From: RUG334 sp045599645
Lineage (GTDB): Bacteria > Muiribacteriota > Ozemobacteria > Ozemobacterales > Ozemobacteraceae
Direction of reading: 5' to 3'
Assembly: GCA_045599645.1 (NCBI GenBank)
Contig: JAZRWI010000019.1
Span: 1-64,000, forward strand
DNA: 64,000 bases
The translations under genes and the position numbers were made by a program. This document shows positions 26,368 through 34,421 of this stretch, piece by piece. Position 1 is the first letter of the stretch; the number at the start of each line of letters is the position of its first letter. The notes below the pieces were generated by a model. The model ran no database searches. It saw only the letters and a program-made list of their open reading frames with translations, and was not told the origin of the DNA.

Positions 26368-27150
26368 TCATATTCGCATGGACTTAGCGGCAAACCTTTC
26401 GATTTTTCCGTTGTTTACCCATGTGATTGTGTAATCACAATGTATTGCTCCCCATTTCGGCAGCAATGTAAGAGGTCTTCTTTCAATGTTTTTAATCCAC
26501 CACTGTTCCGGGTCTATGCCATAAACAGTGTTTTCAGTGACCACAGCACCTATATCGCATTGAAGCAGGCAATTACTGCCATTCAACAAGCCAGGGGCTG
26601 TTGCCAGAGCATTTCCTGAACCAAACATCAGCACAGTATTTTTTCGCTTTGAATACCTATAGGCCAAAGCCTGCAAATATCTGTAATCAGTGCCATTCTC
26701 ATTTATAACAAGTATTGAATTGTCTTCCTTGTTTTTGAGCAATTCATCCAGTTTTATGTAAGAATGTTCGACAGGAACCTTTCCGCTCCCGTCAACAGTG
26801 CTGACAAAACAGAAGTTTTCGCCACCCTGTTGTATGTCTTTAACACTATTTTTTTCACTGGAACCAGGCAGATTCAGTGCTTTTATCACTGGCCATTCAG
26901 CTTTTGCAAAGACTGAACGACAGCAGTTTCTGCTGATAGCCTGTTCTCCGACCATGATTAAATCGATTCCACTATCAAAGAGCATTTCTAACTGTTCATC
27001 AAGCTTTGATGCAGTTGCAAATAAGCCGTTTGCATTACAAACGACTAAGCAATCACACGCAGCCTCAGTTTTTATAGTGTCAACCAACCTACGAACCGCC
27101 TCTTTGGCGATTTCGTGTTGAATTGAACCAATAAAAGCTAATGCCACCAT
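26368..27150 (-). CDS. YmdB-family (TIGR00282) pseudo-phosphoesterase
   Basis: 260 residues that align end to end with YmdB-type metallophosphoesterases (cyclic-nucleotide phosphodiesterases), yet every metal-binding motif is altered. IGD has become IGS (Ser9), NGENAA has become NANGLF, GNHTW has become GEQAI, and GTHTHVQTA has become GSGNALATA. The C-terminal CDIG...YGIDPE...RPLTLLP follows the family's TDVGMTG...GMDRE...TNLP. The fold therefore seems kept while catalysis is lost. I use the ATG at 27150 because family members begin at this point; a GTG three codons upstream is possible. It precedes a c-di-GMP phosphodiesterase by 41 nt, so a nucleotide-binding or regulatory role for that partner is a reasonable inference. 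Confidence 0.72.
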   Translation of the reverse strand: MVALAFIGSIQHEIAKEAVRRLVDTIKTEAACDCLVVCNANGLFATASKLDEQLEMLFDSGIDLIMVGEQAISRNCCRSVFAKAEWPVIKALNLPGSSEKNSVKDIQQGGENFCFVSTVDGSGKVPVEHSYIKLDELLKNKEDNSILVINENGTDYRYLQALAYRYSKRKNTVLMFGSGNALATAPGLLNGSNCLLQCDIGAVVTENTVYGIDPEQWWIKNIERRPLTLLPKWGAIHCDYTITWVNNGKIERFAAKSMRI

Positions 27151-27295
27151 AATAGCCACTATTCTATCACAACATTTTTTTTATTACTAGTATTTTGTGT
27201 ACAAATTTGTTTTTGCAATAACCATAATTACAAAAATATAGAAAAAATTTTTTACAAATTTAACATCAGCGAAAACATAAAACATCTAAAATGAA

Positions 27296-27325
27296 ACAAC
27301 CGGCCATCACAGACCGGTTGATTTT
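27296..27325. terminator. Terminator after the beta-barrel gene
   Basis: CAACCGG...CCGGTTG hairpin. The plus side has T6; the minus side, which follows the stop at 27326, has GTTTCATTTTA. Confidence 0.6.
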
Positions 27326-28849
27326 TTAAAATCTACCAATAAGGCTTATACCTACAGATTTTTCCTCTATATCATTCTGAGTGTGAACATCGTGGTCTTC
27401 CTTATTGTTCTGGTATGCCACTTCACAAGAGAACGACTTCGTAAAGCCTTTTTCCAAAGCTATTCTCCATGTTTTACGTTTATAATTGGAGAATATGTCA
27501 TCTTCAAATTCATGATAATCCAAATCAGCATATTCAGCCTTCAGCTTAAACGTCAGCATATCCATTATGTCATAGTCATAAGAGAAAGCTACACGTCTTT
27601 CTGTTTCATCAGGCTTTAAGTCTTTCGGACTATCAAATTTTCTGAATACGGCCCCAATAACAAAACCAGTTCTGTAACGCTTACCGCAGTAAAAGCTTTC
27701 ATAGCTTACAGAATTAGCCTTGTTGTCTTCATCCTTAGCTTTGTCATAGCCATAAATTTCATTACTATAGGTTAAAGACTGTGAGAAATTCTTAGTGCAA
27801 TCGTAGTCAACACTTATTCCAATATAATTGGAATGGCCATCATGAAGGTTATTTATATTGGATTCGTGCTTAAAATCCTGTTTTGTATAAACTTCATTAA
27901 GCCTGAATCTCATATTGTCTTCAGCCTTGTAAATAGTTTCAAAGCCACCGACAATTTCGTCGCAGTCATTTTTAAGATTGACACGGTCGCGCTGGGCTAC
28001 TTCCCCAAAGCCTCTGACGTAAAGCTCACCACGGGTCTGATTGCAGACATACTTAGCAGTAGGGTCGTCGTCACGCGGATTCTTTCTGTAATCAGTATAA
28101 TAGTTGATGGCATTTCTAGCAGCCATGGCGCCAGGAATCCTCATGAAGGTTTCCTTTTCACCTCTGATAGAATTTGGAACCTGAACATATTCATATTTGC
28201 CAGGCAGAAGGGAAGAAACCTCGATACCGAAGCGGCCTTCCTTATAATTCAGGACTTTGTCTGAATCATATTCGCGTTCTTCATAACTGCCTGTAAAAGC
28301 CACACATGTTCTTTCATCGAAGTCATGCATGATGAAAGCGCGCCCTTTATTAGACCTGTAATTCAAACTGTCAAAATCGCCACCATCATTGATGTTATTG
28401 ATATAACTAAGCTGGATATAGTCATAGGTTCCGGCGCACAGACCGTAAGTAAGCTTCAGATTATGGTCTATTTCATTGTTCTTATTGGAAGAATAATCAA
28501 GACTCATTGGGTCTTCCTTATTGTAATGTCTTACATAAAGGTCTTCCTTCAAATCAAGAAAGCTTACATCATTCAGATCTGTTTTTAATGTAAAGCTTAA
28601 ATCACTGTCCAAACCATAAAAGCTCTTGTCGTATTCTTTCTTTTCGTATTTAGGAATAGGGCTATCGTAAGAATAAACAGTATCGAAATAATCCTTGCGA
28701 GTGCTTTCAACAAAAGCTTTAATATCAAGATTGCCTTCAAAGGTTGTAGGTTCCTTCACTTCGTGAGCGAAGCAGGAATAGCCAGAACCGCCTATTGCAG
28801 CGGCTAGCAAAGCAATCAATATAAGTTTTCTCTTAAAGGTTTTCATCAT
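27326..28849 (-). CDS. Outer-membrane beta-barrel protein
   Basis: 507 residues from the ATG at 28849; an upstream TTG in frame is less likely. The signal peptide has a hydrophobic core IALLAAAIGG and probable cleavage near CFAHE. The mature part is a succession of short amphipathic strands with alternating aromatic residues and Asp/Lys/Asn-rich loops. The C-terminus VGISLIGRF ends in Phe, the usual signal for beta-barrel insertion by BamA. No plug, TonB box or porin signature is seen, so the substrate is unknown. It is monocistronic and divergent from the sigma-54 regulator gene. Confidence 0.8.
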   Translation of the reverse strand: MMKTFKRKLILIALLAAAIGGSGYSCFAHEVKEPTTFEGNLDIKAFVESTRKDYFDTVYSYDSPIPKYEKKEYDKSFYGLDSDLSFTLKTDLNDVSFLDLKEDLYVRHYNKEDPMSLDYSSNKNNEIDHNLKLTYGLCAGTYDYIQLSYINNINDGGDFDSLNYRSNKGRAFIMHDFDERTCVAFTGSYEEREYDSDKVLNYKEGRFGIEVSSLLPGKYEYVQVPNSIRGEKETFMRIPGAMAARNAINYYTDYRKNPRDDDPTAKYVCNQTRGELYVRGFGEVAQRDRVNLKNDCDEIVGGFETIYKAEDNMRFRLNEVYTKQDFKHESNINNLHDGHSNYIGISVDYDCTKNFSQSLTYSNEIYGYDKAKDEDNKANSVSYESFYCGKRYRTGFVIGAVFRKFDSPKDLKPDETERRVAFSYDYDIMDMLTFKLKAEYADLDYHEFEDDIFSNYKRKTWRIALEKGFTKSFSCEVAYQNNKEDHDVHTQNDIEEKSVGISLIGRF

Positions 28850-28893
28850 TGCCCACTTATTCGGCAATAGTTTAGGAAAATTGAACGAATAAT

Positions 28894-28922
28894 TTGAAAA
28901 ATTAGTAAATTGATTGTATTAT
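28894..28922 (+). promoter_or_regulatory. Promoter of the sigma-54 activator gene
   Basis: TTGAAA (28894-28899) and TATTAT (28917-28922), spacer 17 bp. Predicted initiation at about 28929 is only some 4 nt before the ATG, so the mRNA may be leaderless. Confidence 0.5.
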
Positions 28923-28932
28923 TCACGTCGTT

Positions 28933-30051
28933 ATGGAAAACGTCACAACTAAAAACAACAGCATGCTTTTGCTGCCACCACCAACAATACATGATAAGTC
29001 AGAGTTTTTTGATATTGTTGGTGTTTCAGAAGCAATGCATCAGGTATTTCACAAGGTTAGCATGTATGCTTCCTCTGATGCGCCGGTATTAATAACTGGC
29101 GAAACAGGGGCAGGCAAGGAAGGTATTGCTGCGTCTATCCATAAACTAAGCCCAAGAGCCAAAGGGCCTTTCATCACAATGAACTGCTCTGCCATAACCG
29201 ATACTTTGTTTGAAAGTGAACTTTTTGGGCATGAAAAGGGTTCTTTCACCGGAGCCATAAAATCTCACAAGGGCCGATTCGAACGAGCTAACGGCGGAAC
29301 ACTGTTTCTTGATGAATTGGGCGATCTGCCACCGCTTTCCCAGGCAAAGCTTTTGAGAGCCTTAGAAACCTCAACAATAGAAAGAGTTGGTTCTGAAGCA
29401 TCCGTAAAGGTTGACGTAAGAGTTATAGCTGCTACTAACCATAATCTGGAAAAGGAATCCATGGACGGTACCTTCAGACCGGATTTATTTTACCGCCTGA
29501 ATGCGCTTCATATCCATGTAGCTCCTTTGCGTGAACGCATTGACGACATTGAGCCACTGATTAATCATTTTATTTCTCAGCTCAACAAGAAATATAACCG
29601 CAACGTAGCCTGCCTTACCAAGGAAGCAATTCATCTGCTTTCACAGTATCGTTGGCCCGGTAACGTCAGAGAATTGCGTAATCTTATAGAACGCCTGTTT
29701 GCAGAAAACCAGACAGACGTTATCGGTCTGCGTTCATTGGCAGACTGGTTCAAGGAACGCCAGATAGCTGCTCAATATGCCCGAGATCAGGAATATCAAA
29801 ACGTAATCATTACTCCCAACAGGCAGCCAATTCTTCTTGGCCATGACTCACAAGGGAACGGTAGCGCAGCTAATCCGACAATATTAATGCCTAACAAGGG
29901 CAAGGGAATCACAAAGAAAGCTCTAATAGATGCTTTTAAGCTTGCCGGTGGCAACATTACAGAAGCTTCTCGCATACTTGGTATTCATAAAGCCACTTTT
30001 TATCGTACTATGCACAACTTAGGCATCAGTCGCGAAGAACTCAGCAACTAA
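28933..30051 (+). CDS. Sigma-54-dependent transcriptional activator without receiver domain
   Basis: 372 residues. The AAA+ domain (about 25-250) has Walker A GETGAGKE, the sigma-54-contacting loop GSFTGA (usual GAFTGA), Walker B GGTLFLDELGD and the arginine finger region FRPDLFYRL. The C-terminal Fis-type helix-turn-helix is at about 325-370 (GGNITEASRILGIHKATFYR). The N-terminal 25 residues contain no sensing domain, so control must come from elsewhere (expression, partner or ligand). No Shine-Dalgarno is visible at the ATG. Downstream are three envelope genes that could be its targets, but I found no -24/-12 promoter I trust. Confidence 0.94.
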   Translation: MENVTTKNNSMLLLPPPTIHDKSEFFDIVGVSEAMHQVFHKVSMYASSDAPVLITGETGAGKEGIAASIHKLSPRAKGPFITMNCSAITDTLFESELFGHEKGSFTGAIKSHKGRFERANGGTLFLDELGDLPPLSQAKLLRALETSTIERVGSEASVKVDVRVIAATNHNLEKESMDGTFRPDLFYRLNALHIHVAPLRERIDDIEPLINHFISQLNKKYNRNVACLTKEAIHLLSQYRWPGNVRELRNLIERLFAENQTDVIGLRSLADWFKERQIAAQYARDQEYQNVIITPNRQPILLGHDSQGNGSAANPTILMPNKGKGITKKALIDAFKLAGGNITEASRILGIHKATFYRTMHNLGISREELSN

Positions 30052-30103
30052 CATCTAATATTTTTCCATAAAAAGCCGATAAATTTTATAAGGCTGGCTT
30101 TAT

Positions 30104-30835
30104 ATGGAAAAACTATCTGAAAAAAATTTAGCAAACTCTGGATGGCATTGCAGCCATTGTGGAGCATTAAACAAGGTTGCTGCAGCAAAATTCTGCGGCA
30201 AATGCGGCACAGCACGTGTTGTTCAGCCAGAAGAAGCCACCGATACAATTTCCAAAGAAGCCATCGAAGCCCCAAGCACAGCCCTAACAGAAGCCACAGC
30301 CTTTATTTTCCAGGAAGACGCGGAAGAAACCACTGCCATTACCATTCAGGAACCCACCTCAGCCTTATCCCATATAAAGAACTGGTTCCTGCCCAATGCA
30401 GAAAAAGCCTTTAAAATGGTTATAGCCAGTGCCTGCTGTCTGCTTGTAACCTCTGTTTTATGCGGTTACAAAATGTATACAAACGTAGACACAATACGTA
30501 TTGCAAGAAGCAGCTTTTCTGATATTTCAACCGACCACCCGGTATATGAAGTCTGCAGGAATCTGTTAAGCATTAATGCCATAGGCTTCAGGAAAAACCA
30601 TGAACTGGCGCCATACGAAAGTATTTCCGCCACAGAATGGAATCATGCGTTAAAGCAGGCCTCCAAGTATATAAGCAAGGAAATTCCTGTGGAAGCATAT
30701 TTTTCCTCAAAGGATACTGTTTCACTCGACAAGCTGAACAACAAGCTCAGGATTTTAAGGCTAGACACTCCGGATCTTGTTGATACCAGCCGGATACAGA
30801 GCTTTTACTTTCTAGAACGCTCATTATTTAATTAA
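30104..30835 (+). CDS. Zinc-ribbon membrane protein with extracytoplasmic SLH-like domain
   Basis: 243 residues. The N-terminal zinc ribbon is CSHCG...FCGKCG (Cys16/19 and 31/34 region). An acidic Thr/Ala/Glu-rich linker (about 40-100) is followed by one transmembrane helix (about 102-124). The C-terminal domain FSDISTDHPVYEVCRNLL...YESISATEWNHAL resembles a single SLH domain. The topology implies a cytoplasmic zinc ribbon and periplasmic SLH domain. The next gene starts 4-22 nt later, so it is the first of a three-gene envelope operon. Function unknown; SLH suggests attachment to peptidoglycan or a wall polymer. Confidence 0.75.
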   Translation: MEKLSEKNLANSGWHCSHCGALNKVAAAKFCGKCGTARVVQPEEATDTISKEAIEAPSTALTEATAFIFQEDAEETTAITIQEPTSALSHIKNWFLPNAEKAFKMVIASACCLLVTSVLCGYKMYTNVDTIRIARSSFSDISTDHPVYEVCRNLLSINAIGFRKNHELAPYESISATEWNHALKQASKYISKEIPVEAYFSSKDTVSLDKLNNKLRILRLDTPDLVDTSRIQSFYFLERSLFN

Positions 30836-30856
30836 AAAATGAAAAGGGACAAACAA

Positions 30857-31588
30857 ATGAAGCACAAATACATCTATATGTTTTATCTGATGATTCTGCT
30901 TTCTGCTATCTCCTGGCGTGTAACCAGAGCATATCCCGTCCTCTCAGAAATAAAGGATGTAAATATATCAGAATCAGAAAATCAAACCTTGATTTCAATA
31001 GATCTTTCAAAGCCAACAAAAGCAGTTCCATTTTTGAAAAGCTCAGAAAACTGCCTTATTCTTGACTTTGATAAAACAATCATGTCCAGCGAATTAAAGA
31101 CAAGAGCCTTTGCCGGTCGCGATGTTAAGCTGGCCTATATGAGCGCCTTAGATAACAGCATAGAAGCTTTCAAGACCAATAAACCCAAGAACAGCAAAAA
31201 GGTTAGGGCAAAATTTTTCTTCAACCCGGATTGTCTGCCTTCAGTAAAATACCTTGGCAATAAGGTGTTCCTGAAGCTGGCAGTAAGAGAAACCTCTCTT
31301 AAGCCGTGTGAACCAGAAAATACTCTTCTTCATCCACAGGAAAAGAAATATGCCCCGGTTGTCATAAGTCTTGAAAATGCCCCATTCAAGGCTGTTGTAT
31401 CAGAAATAGCAACCCAGGCTGGCATGGAACTTAATTTTGCCGGCAACATACCAGAAAATCTTACAATTGAGTTACAGTCAGAAGACCCATTTGATGCTCT
31501 CTGCACTATAGCCGAAAAGGCCAACATGAAATTCTACCGCGATGGCAAGAACTGGTTTCTGGAAGGAGAAAAGTTAGCAAAGAAATGA
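30857..31588 (+). CDS. AMIN/STN-domain exported protein, secretin-like without the pore
   Basis: 243 residues from the ATG at 30857 (AAAGGGA 7 nt upstream); an ATG six codons earlier is possible. A signal sequence is followed by an AMIN-like region (about 30-150; ISIDLSKPTKAVPF, NCLILDFDKT) and then a secretin/TonB short N-terminal domain (VVISLENAPFKAVVSEIA...LTIELQSEDPFDALCTIAE). In PilQ these domains precede an outer-membrane pore, but here the protein ends after them, so it cannot form a secretin ring alone. It overlaps the next gene by 4 nt. It may be a peptidoglycan-binding or assembly partner for a secretin encoded elsewhere. Confidence 0.78.
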   Translation: MKHKYIYMFYLMILLSAISWRVTRAYPVLSEIKDVNISESENQTLISIDLSKPTKAVPFLKSSENCLILDFDKTIMSSELKTRAFAGRDVKLAYMSALDNSIEAFKTNKPKNSKKVRAKFFFNPDCLPSVKYLGNKVFLKLAVRETSLKPCEPENTLLHPQEKKYAPVVISLENAPFKAVVSEIATQAGMELNFAGNIPENLTIELQSEDPFDALCTIAEKANMKFYRDGKNWFLEGEKLAKK

Positions 31589-32367
31589 CCCTGCTGGCAC
31601 CGAAAAACACAGTCCAGAAATTAGCGACTGTCATTTTTCTCTGCATAGGAACACTATTTCTATCAGCCTTTACATATAATACAGAATCACCTTATATGAA
31701 CAGGCTTGAAATGGCTATCCTATTGGAAAACATACTCAACGACGCTTCAATAAGCGCCGAAGATGTTTCCCTGCCGGATTATTCAGACCTGACCAAGAAT
31801 CAGAAGACCTCAATAAGCAAGGTGCTGAGCCTTAAGATAATGAATGGCTTCAACAACAATACCTTCAGACCGGACACCCCAATGCGCAATCTTGAGGTTA
31901 TTTCCTATCTGCAAAAGACAACAGAACATATAAGAGCAATAAAGCCCGAATGTGAAACAGCCAAAAAGCTCTTCAGATTTCTGTCTTACAACGAAGACCC
32001 AGGGTTTGCCTTCGAATATGATTCACTAAATCTCCCTAAGGATCTGGAACAACCAAACGAACTGACTCCAAAAGGATTATTTGCAGAGCTTAGCAACTTG
32101 TTCCTGAATAAAGAACAGACAAACAGAATAACAGTTACAGGCAGAATAATCAGCAGTATTGATGCAAAGCCTGTAACAACAGCTTACGTTTCAGCCAATA
32201 GAAAAGCTACTGCTGTTGACAAAAACGGTTGCTTCTCAATAGAACTCACAGATAACCAGAGTATAGCAGATATTTTTGCTGCAGCAGACGGTTACCATTC
32301 AACCGAGCTTCGCAAAGACATGAATTTCGGCAACAATATTACCATAAGACTTAGACCAGTGATGTAA
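31585..32367 (+). CDS. Exported SLH protein with a carboxypeptidase-regulatory-like domain
   Basis: 260 residues. An N-terminal hydrophobic signal (about 12-30) is followed by an SLH domain at about 40-110 (MNRLEMAILLENIL, IMNGFNNNTFRPDTPMRNLE). After a spacer, a beta-sandwich of the carboxypeptidase-regulatory type occupies about 185-258 (VTGRIISSIDAKPV, VDKNGCFSIEL). It is coupled to the AMIN/STN gene by an ATGA overlap and is the last of the three envelope genes. A cell-surface structural or anchoring role is inferred. Confidence 0.75.
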   Translation: MTLLAPKNTVQKLATVIFLCIGTLFLSAFTYNTESPYMNRLEMAILLENILNDASISAEDVSLPDYSDLTKNQKTSISKVLSLKIMNGFNNNTFRPDTPMRNLEVISYLQKTTEHIRAIKPECETAKKLFRFLSYNEDPGFAFEYDSLNLPKDLEQPNELTPKGLFAELSNLFLNKEQTNRITVTGRIISSIDAKPVTTAYVSANRKATAVDKNGCFSIELTDNQSIADIFAAADGYHSTELRKDMNFGNNITIRLRPVM

Positions 32368-32373
32368 TTCTTC

Positions 32374-32402
32374 TTTAAAAAGTGGGCAAAACCGTGTATA
32401 AT
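32374..32402 (+). promoter_or_regulatory. Promoter of glmU-prs
   Basis: TTTAAA (32374-32379) and TATAAT (32397-32402), spacer 17 bp, then GAGG before the ATG at 32432. Confidence 0.55.
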
Positions 32403-32431
32403 AGCTAAAAATCTATTATGAGGTCTATCCC

Positions 32432-33460
32432 ATGTCATCTGAACTTCACGCACTTATACTTGCTGCCGGAAAAGGCACCAGAATGAAATCTGAATTACCA
32501 AAGGTCGTTCATCCAATTCTTGGTCGCCCAATGGTATCTTATGTTATTGATGCAGTAAAAGAAGTTGGCTGCGACAAAACAATACTTGTAACCGGATACA
32601 AAAGCGATGTTGTAAAAGCAGCATTAAAGGGTCTTTATAAGGAACCCTTAGCTTATGCCGAACAGACAGAACAGCTGGGAACTGGTCACGCAGTTCAGTG
32701 CTATGCCAAAGATGTCAAGGAAGCCGACCGTCCAAATGATTTGCTGGTAGTTTGTGGCGATACTCCACTTATTTCTATTGAAACCCTGAATAAGATGGTT
32801 GAAATGCACAAGTCCCAGAAGCCAGCCATAACCATGATGACCCTCATGATTACCGAACCAGGTAAATATGGTCGCATTCTTCGCGGTAAAGACGGCAATG
32901 TTGCAGCAATCCGTGAAGCCAAGGACTGCACCGAAGAAGAACTGAAGATAAAAGAAATCAACCTCGGTGTTTACCTTTTCGACTCTAAGTTCCTGTTTGA
33001 TAACGTATTCAAGCTTGAACCAAACAACAAGCAGAAGGAATACTACATCACAGACCTTATTGAAATGGCAGCCAAACAGAATAAAAAGGTTATTGCCTGC
33101 ATCGAAAAGGATGAATCATCAACACTCGGCATCAATAGTCGCCAGCATCTTTCAGATGTAAGCACCATTCTTCAGAAGCAGATTCTTGCACGTCACATGG
33201 AAAACGGCGTTACAATTACCTGCCCGAATCAGACCTTCATTGGTCCTAAGGTTGTTATCGAACCAGACACAACAATAGAACCAGGCTGTATGATTTACGG
33301 CGAAACAAAAATAGGTAGGAACTGCATAATCGGTCCAAATGCAAGAATCAACAATACTACAATTGCTGATGGCTGCGAATTGGAATTCTGCCATGTAGAA
33401 AACGCAAACATCACCCAAAAGCACGAAGTAGCACCATTTACCTGCCATATAGACAACTAA
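32432..33460 (+). CDS. glmU: GlmU-like UDP-GlcNAc pyrophosphorylase with truncated acetyltransferase half
   Basis: 342 residues against about 455 for bifunctional GlmU. The N-terminal uridylyltransferase domain is complete (LILAAGKGTRMKSELPK, QLGTGHAVQC, VCGDTPLI, EINLGVYLFD, KEYYITDLIEMA), so UTP + GlcNAc-1-P to UDP-GlcNAc is expected. The left-handed beta-helix is short: only a few hexapeptide turns (TFIGPKVVIEPDT, IGRNCIIGPNARI) before a non-helical end. The region holding the acetyl-CoA site and catalytic His is missing. No frameshift remnant follows, because prs begins one base after the stop. The organism therefore needs a separate GlcN-1-P acetyltransferase or another route. Confidence 0.9.
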   Translation: MSSELHALILAAGKGTRMKSELPKVVHPILGRPMVSYVIDAVKEVGCDKTILVTGYKSDVVKAALKGLYKEPLAYAEQTEQLGTGHAVQCYAKDVKEADRPNDLLVVCGDTPLISIETLNKMVEMHKSQKPAITMMTLMITEPGKYGRILRGKDGNVAAIREAKDCTEEELKIKEINLGVYLFDSKFLFDNVFKLEPNNKQKEYYITDLIEMAAKQNKKVIACIEKDESSTLGINSRQHLSDVSTILQKQILARHMENGVTITCPNQTFIGPKVVIEPDTTIEPGCMIYGETKIGRNCIIGPNARINNTTIADGCELEFCHVENANITQKHEVAPFTCHIDN

Positions 33461-33461
33461 A

Positions 33462-34403
33462 ATGAATCACTCCAGAGTTAAAATATTTTCCTGCGGCGGC
33501 AATGATCAGTTGTTCCGTGAAGTATGCAAATTCCTTGATGTCCATCAGGGAAGAATGACACGCTCATCCTTTGCTGACGGTGAACTTTACGTCAGAATCG
33601 ATGAATCTGTCAGAGGCTGCGATACCTTTGTCATCCAGCCAACCTGCAACCCGGTAAACGAAAATCTGATGCGCCTGCTGATCACAATAGACGCAATAAA
33701 AAGAGCATCTGCAGCAAGTGTAACTGCCGTTATCCCATATCTGGGCTATTCAAGACAGGAAAAGAAAAGCATCGGACGTGAGCCAATCACAGCTAAACTG
33801 GTAGCAAACCTTATAACCTGTGCCGGAGCAGACAGAATCATTACAGTAGACATGCATGACCCGGCAATACAGGGTTTCTTCGATATTCCTGTAGACCATC
33901 TTTCTGCAGGCAAACGTCTAGCAGAATACTTCATGAACCGCGACCTCACCAATCACGTCATAGTATCACCAGATACAGGCGGAGTTTTACGCGCGCGTTC
34001 CTTTGGCCGACGCCTGAATCTGCCAATGGCAATCATAGATAAGCGCCGCCCCGAAGCCAACAATGCTGTTGTAATGAACGTAGTCGGTGAAGTCAGTGGC
34101 AAGCATTGTATCATCGTGGATGACATAGTAGATACCGCTGGCACCTTAACAAGTGTTGCCAACAGCCTCATGGAAAATGGCGCTCTTTCTGTTTCAGCCT
34201 GCTGCACTCATGCACTTCTTTCAAGACCTGCAACAGACCAGATTATTAAATCACCAATAAAAGAGCTTGTTGCCACAAATTCTGTCCCGATACCACCGGA
34301 CAAGGCTGAAAAATGTAAGATTAAGGTTCTTTCGATAGCGCCTCTCATCGGTGAAACCATTAAGAGAGTTTTTGAAAGACGTTCTATAAGTGAATTGTTC
34401 TGA
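33462..34403 (+). CDS. prs: Ribose-phosphate pyrophosphokinase
   Basis: 313 residues. Makes PRPP from ribose-5-phosphate and ATP, feeding nucleotide, His and Trp synthesis. The ATP-binding loop region is YSRQEKKSIGREPITAKLVA, the metal/ribose site VDMHDPAIQGFFD, and the PRPP-binding motif CIIVDDIVDTAGTL. Length and motifs are those of class I enzymes. It starts 1 nt after glmU, so the two are translationally linked, a pairing seen in many bacteria. Confidence 0.97.
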   Translation: MNHSRVKIFSCGGNDQLFREVCKFLDVHQGRMTRSSFADGELYVRIDESVRGCDTFVIQPTCNPVNENLMRLLITIDAIKRASAASVTAVIPYLGYSRQEKKSIGREPITAKLVANLITCAGADRIITVDMHDPAIQGFFDIPVDHLSAGKRLAEYFMNRDLTNHVIVSPDTGGVLRARSFGRRLNLPMAIIDKRRPEANNAVVMNVVGEVSGKHCIIVDDIVDTAGTLTSVANSLMENGALSVSACCTHALLSRPATDQIIKSPIKELVATNSVPIPPDKAEKCKIKVLSIAPLIGETIKRVFERRSISELF

Positions 34404-34421
34404 ATGTAAGGAAAAGTTGTT

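Noticed and set aside
32432..33460. Frameshift as the reason for short GlmU
   Set aside because: No remaining acetyltransferase sequence in any frame; prs follows after one base.
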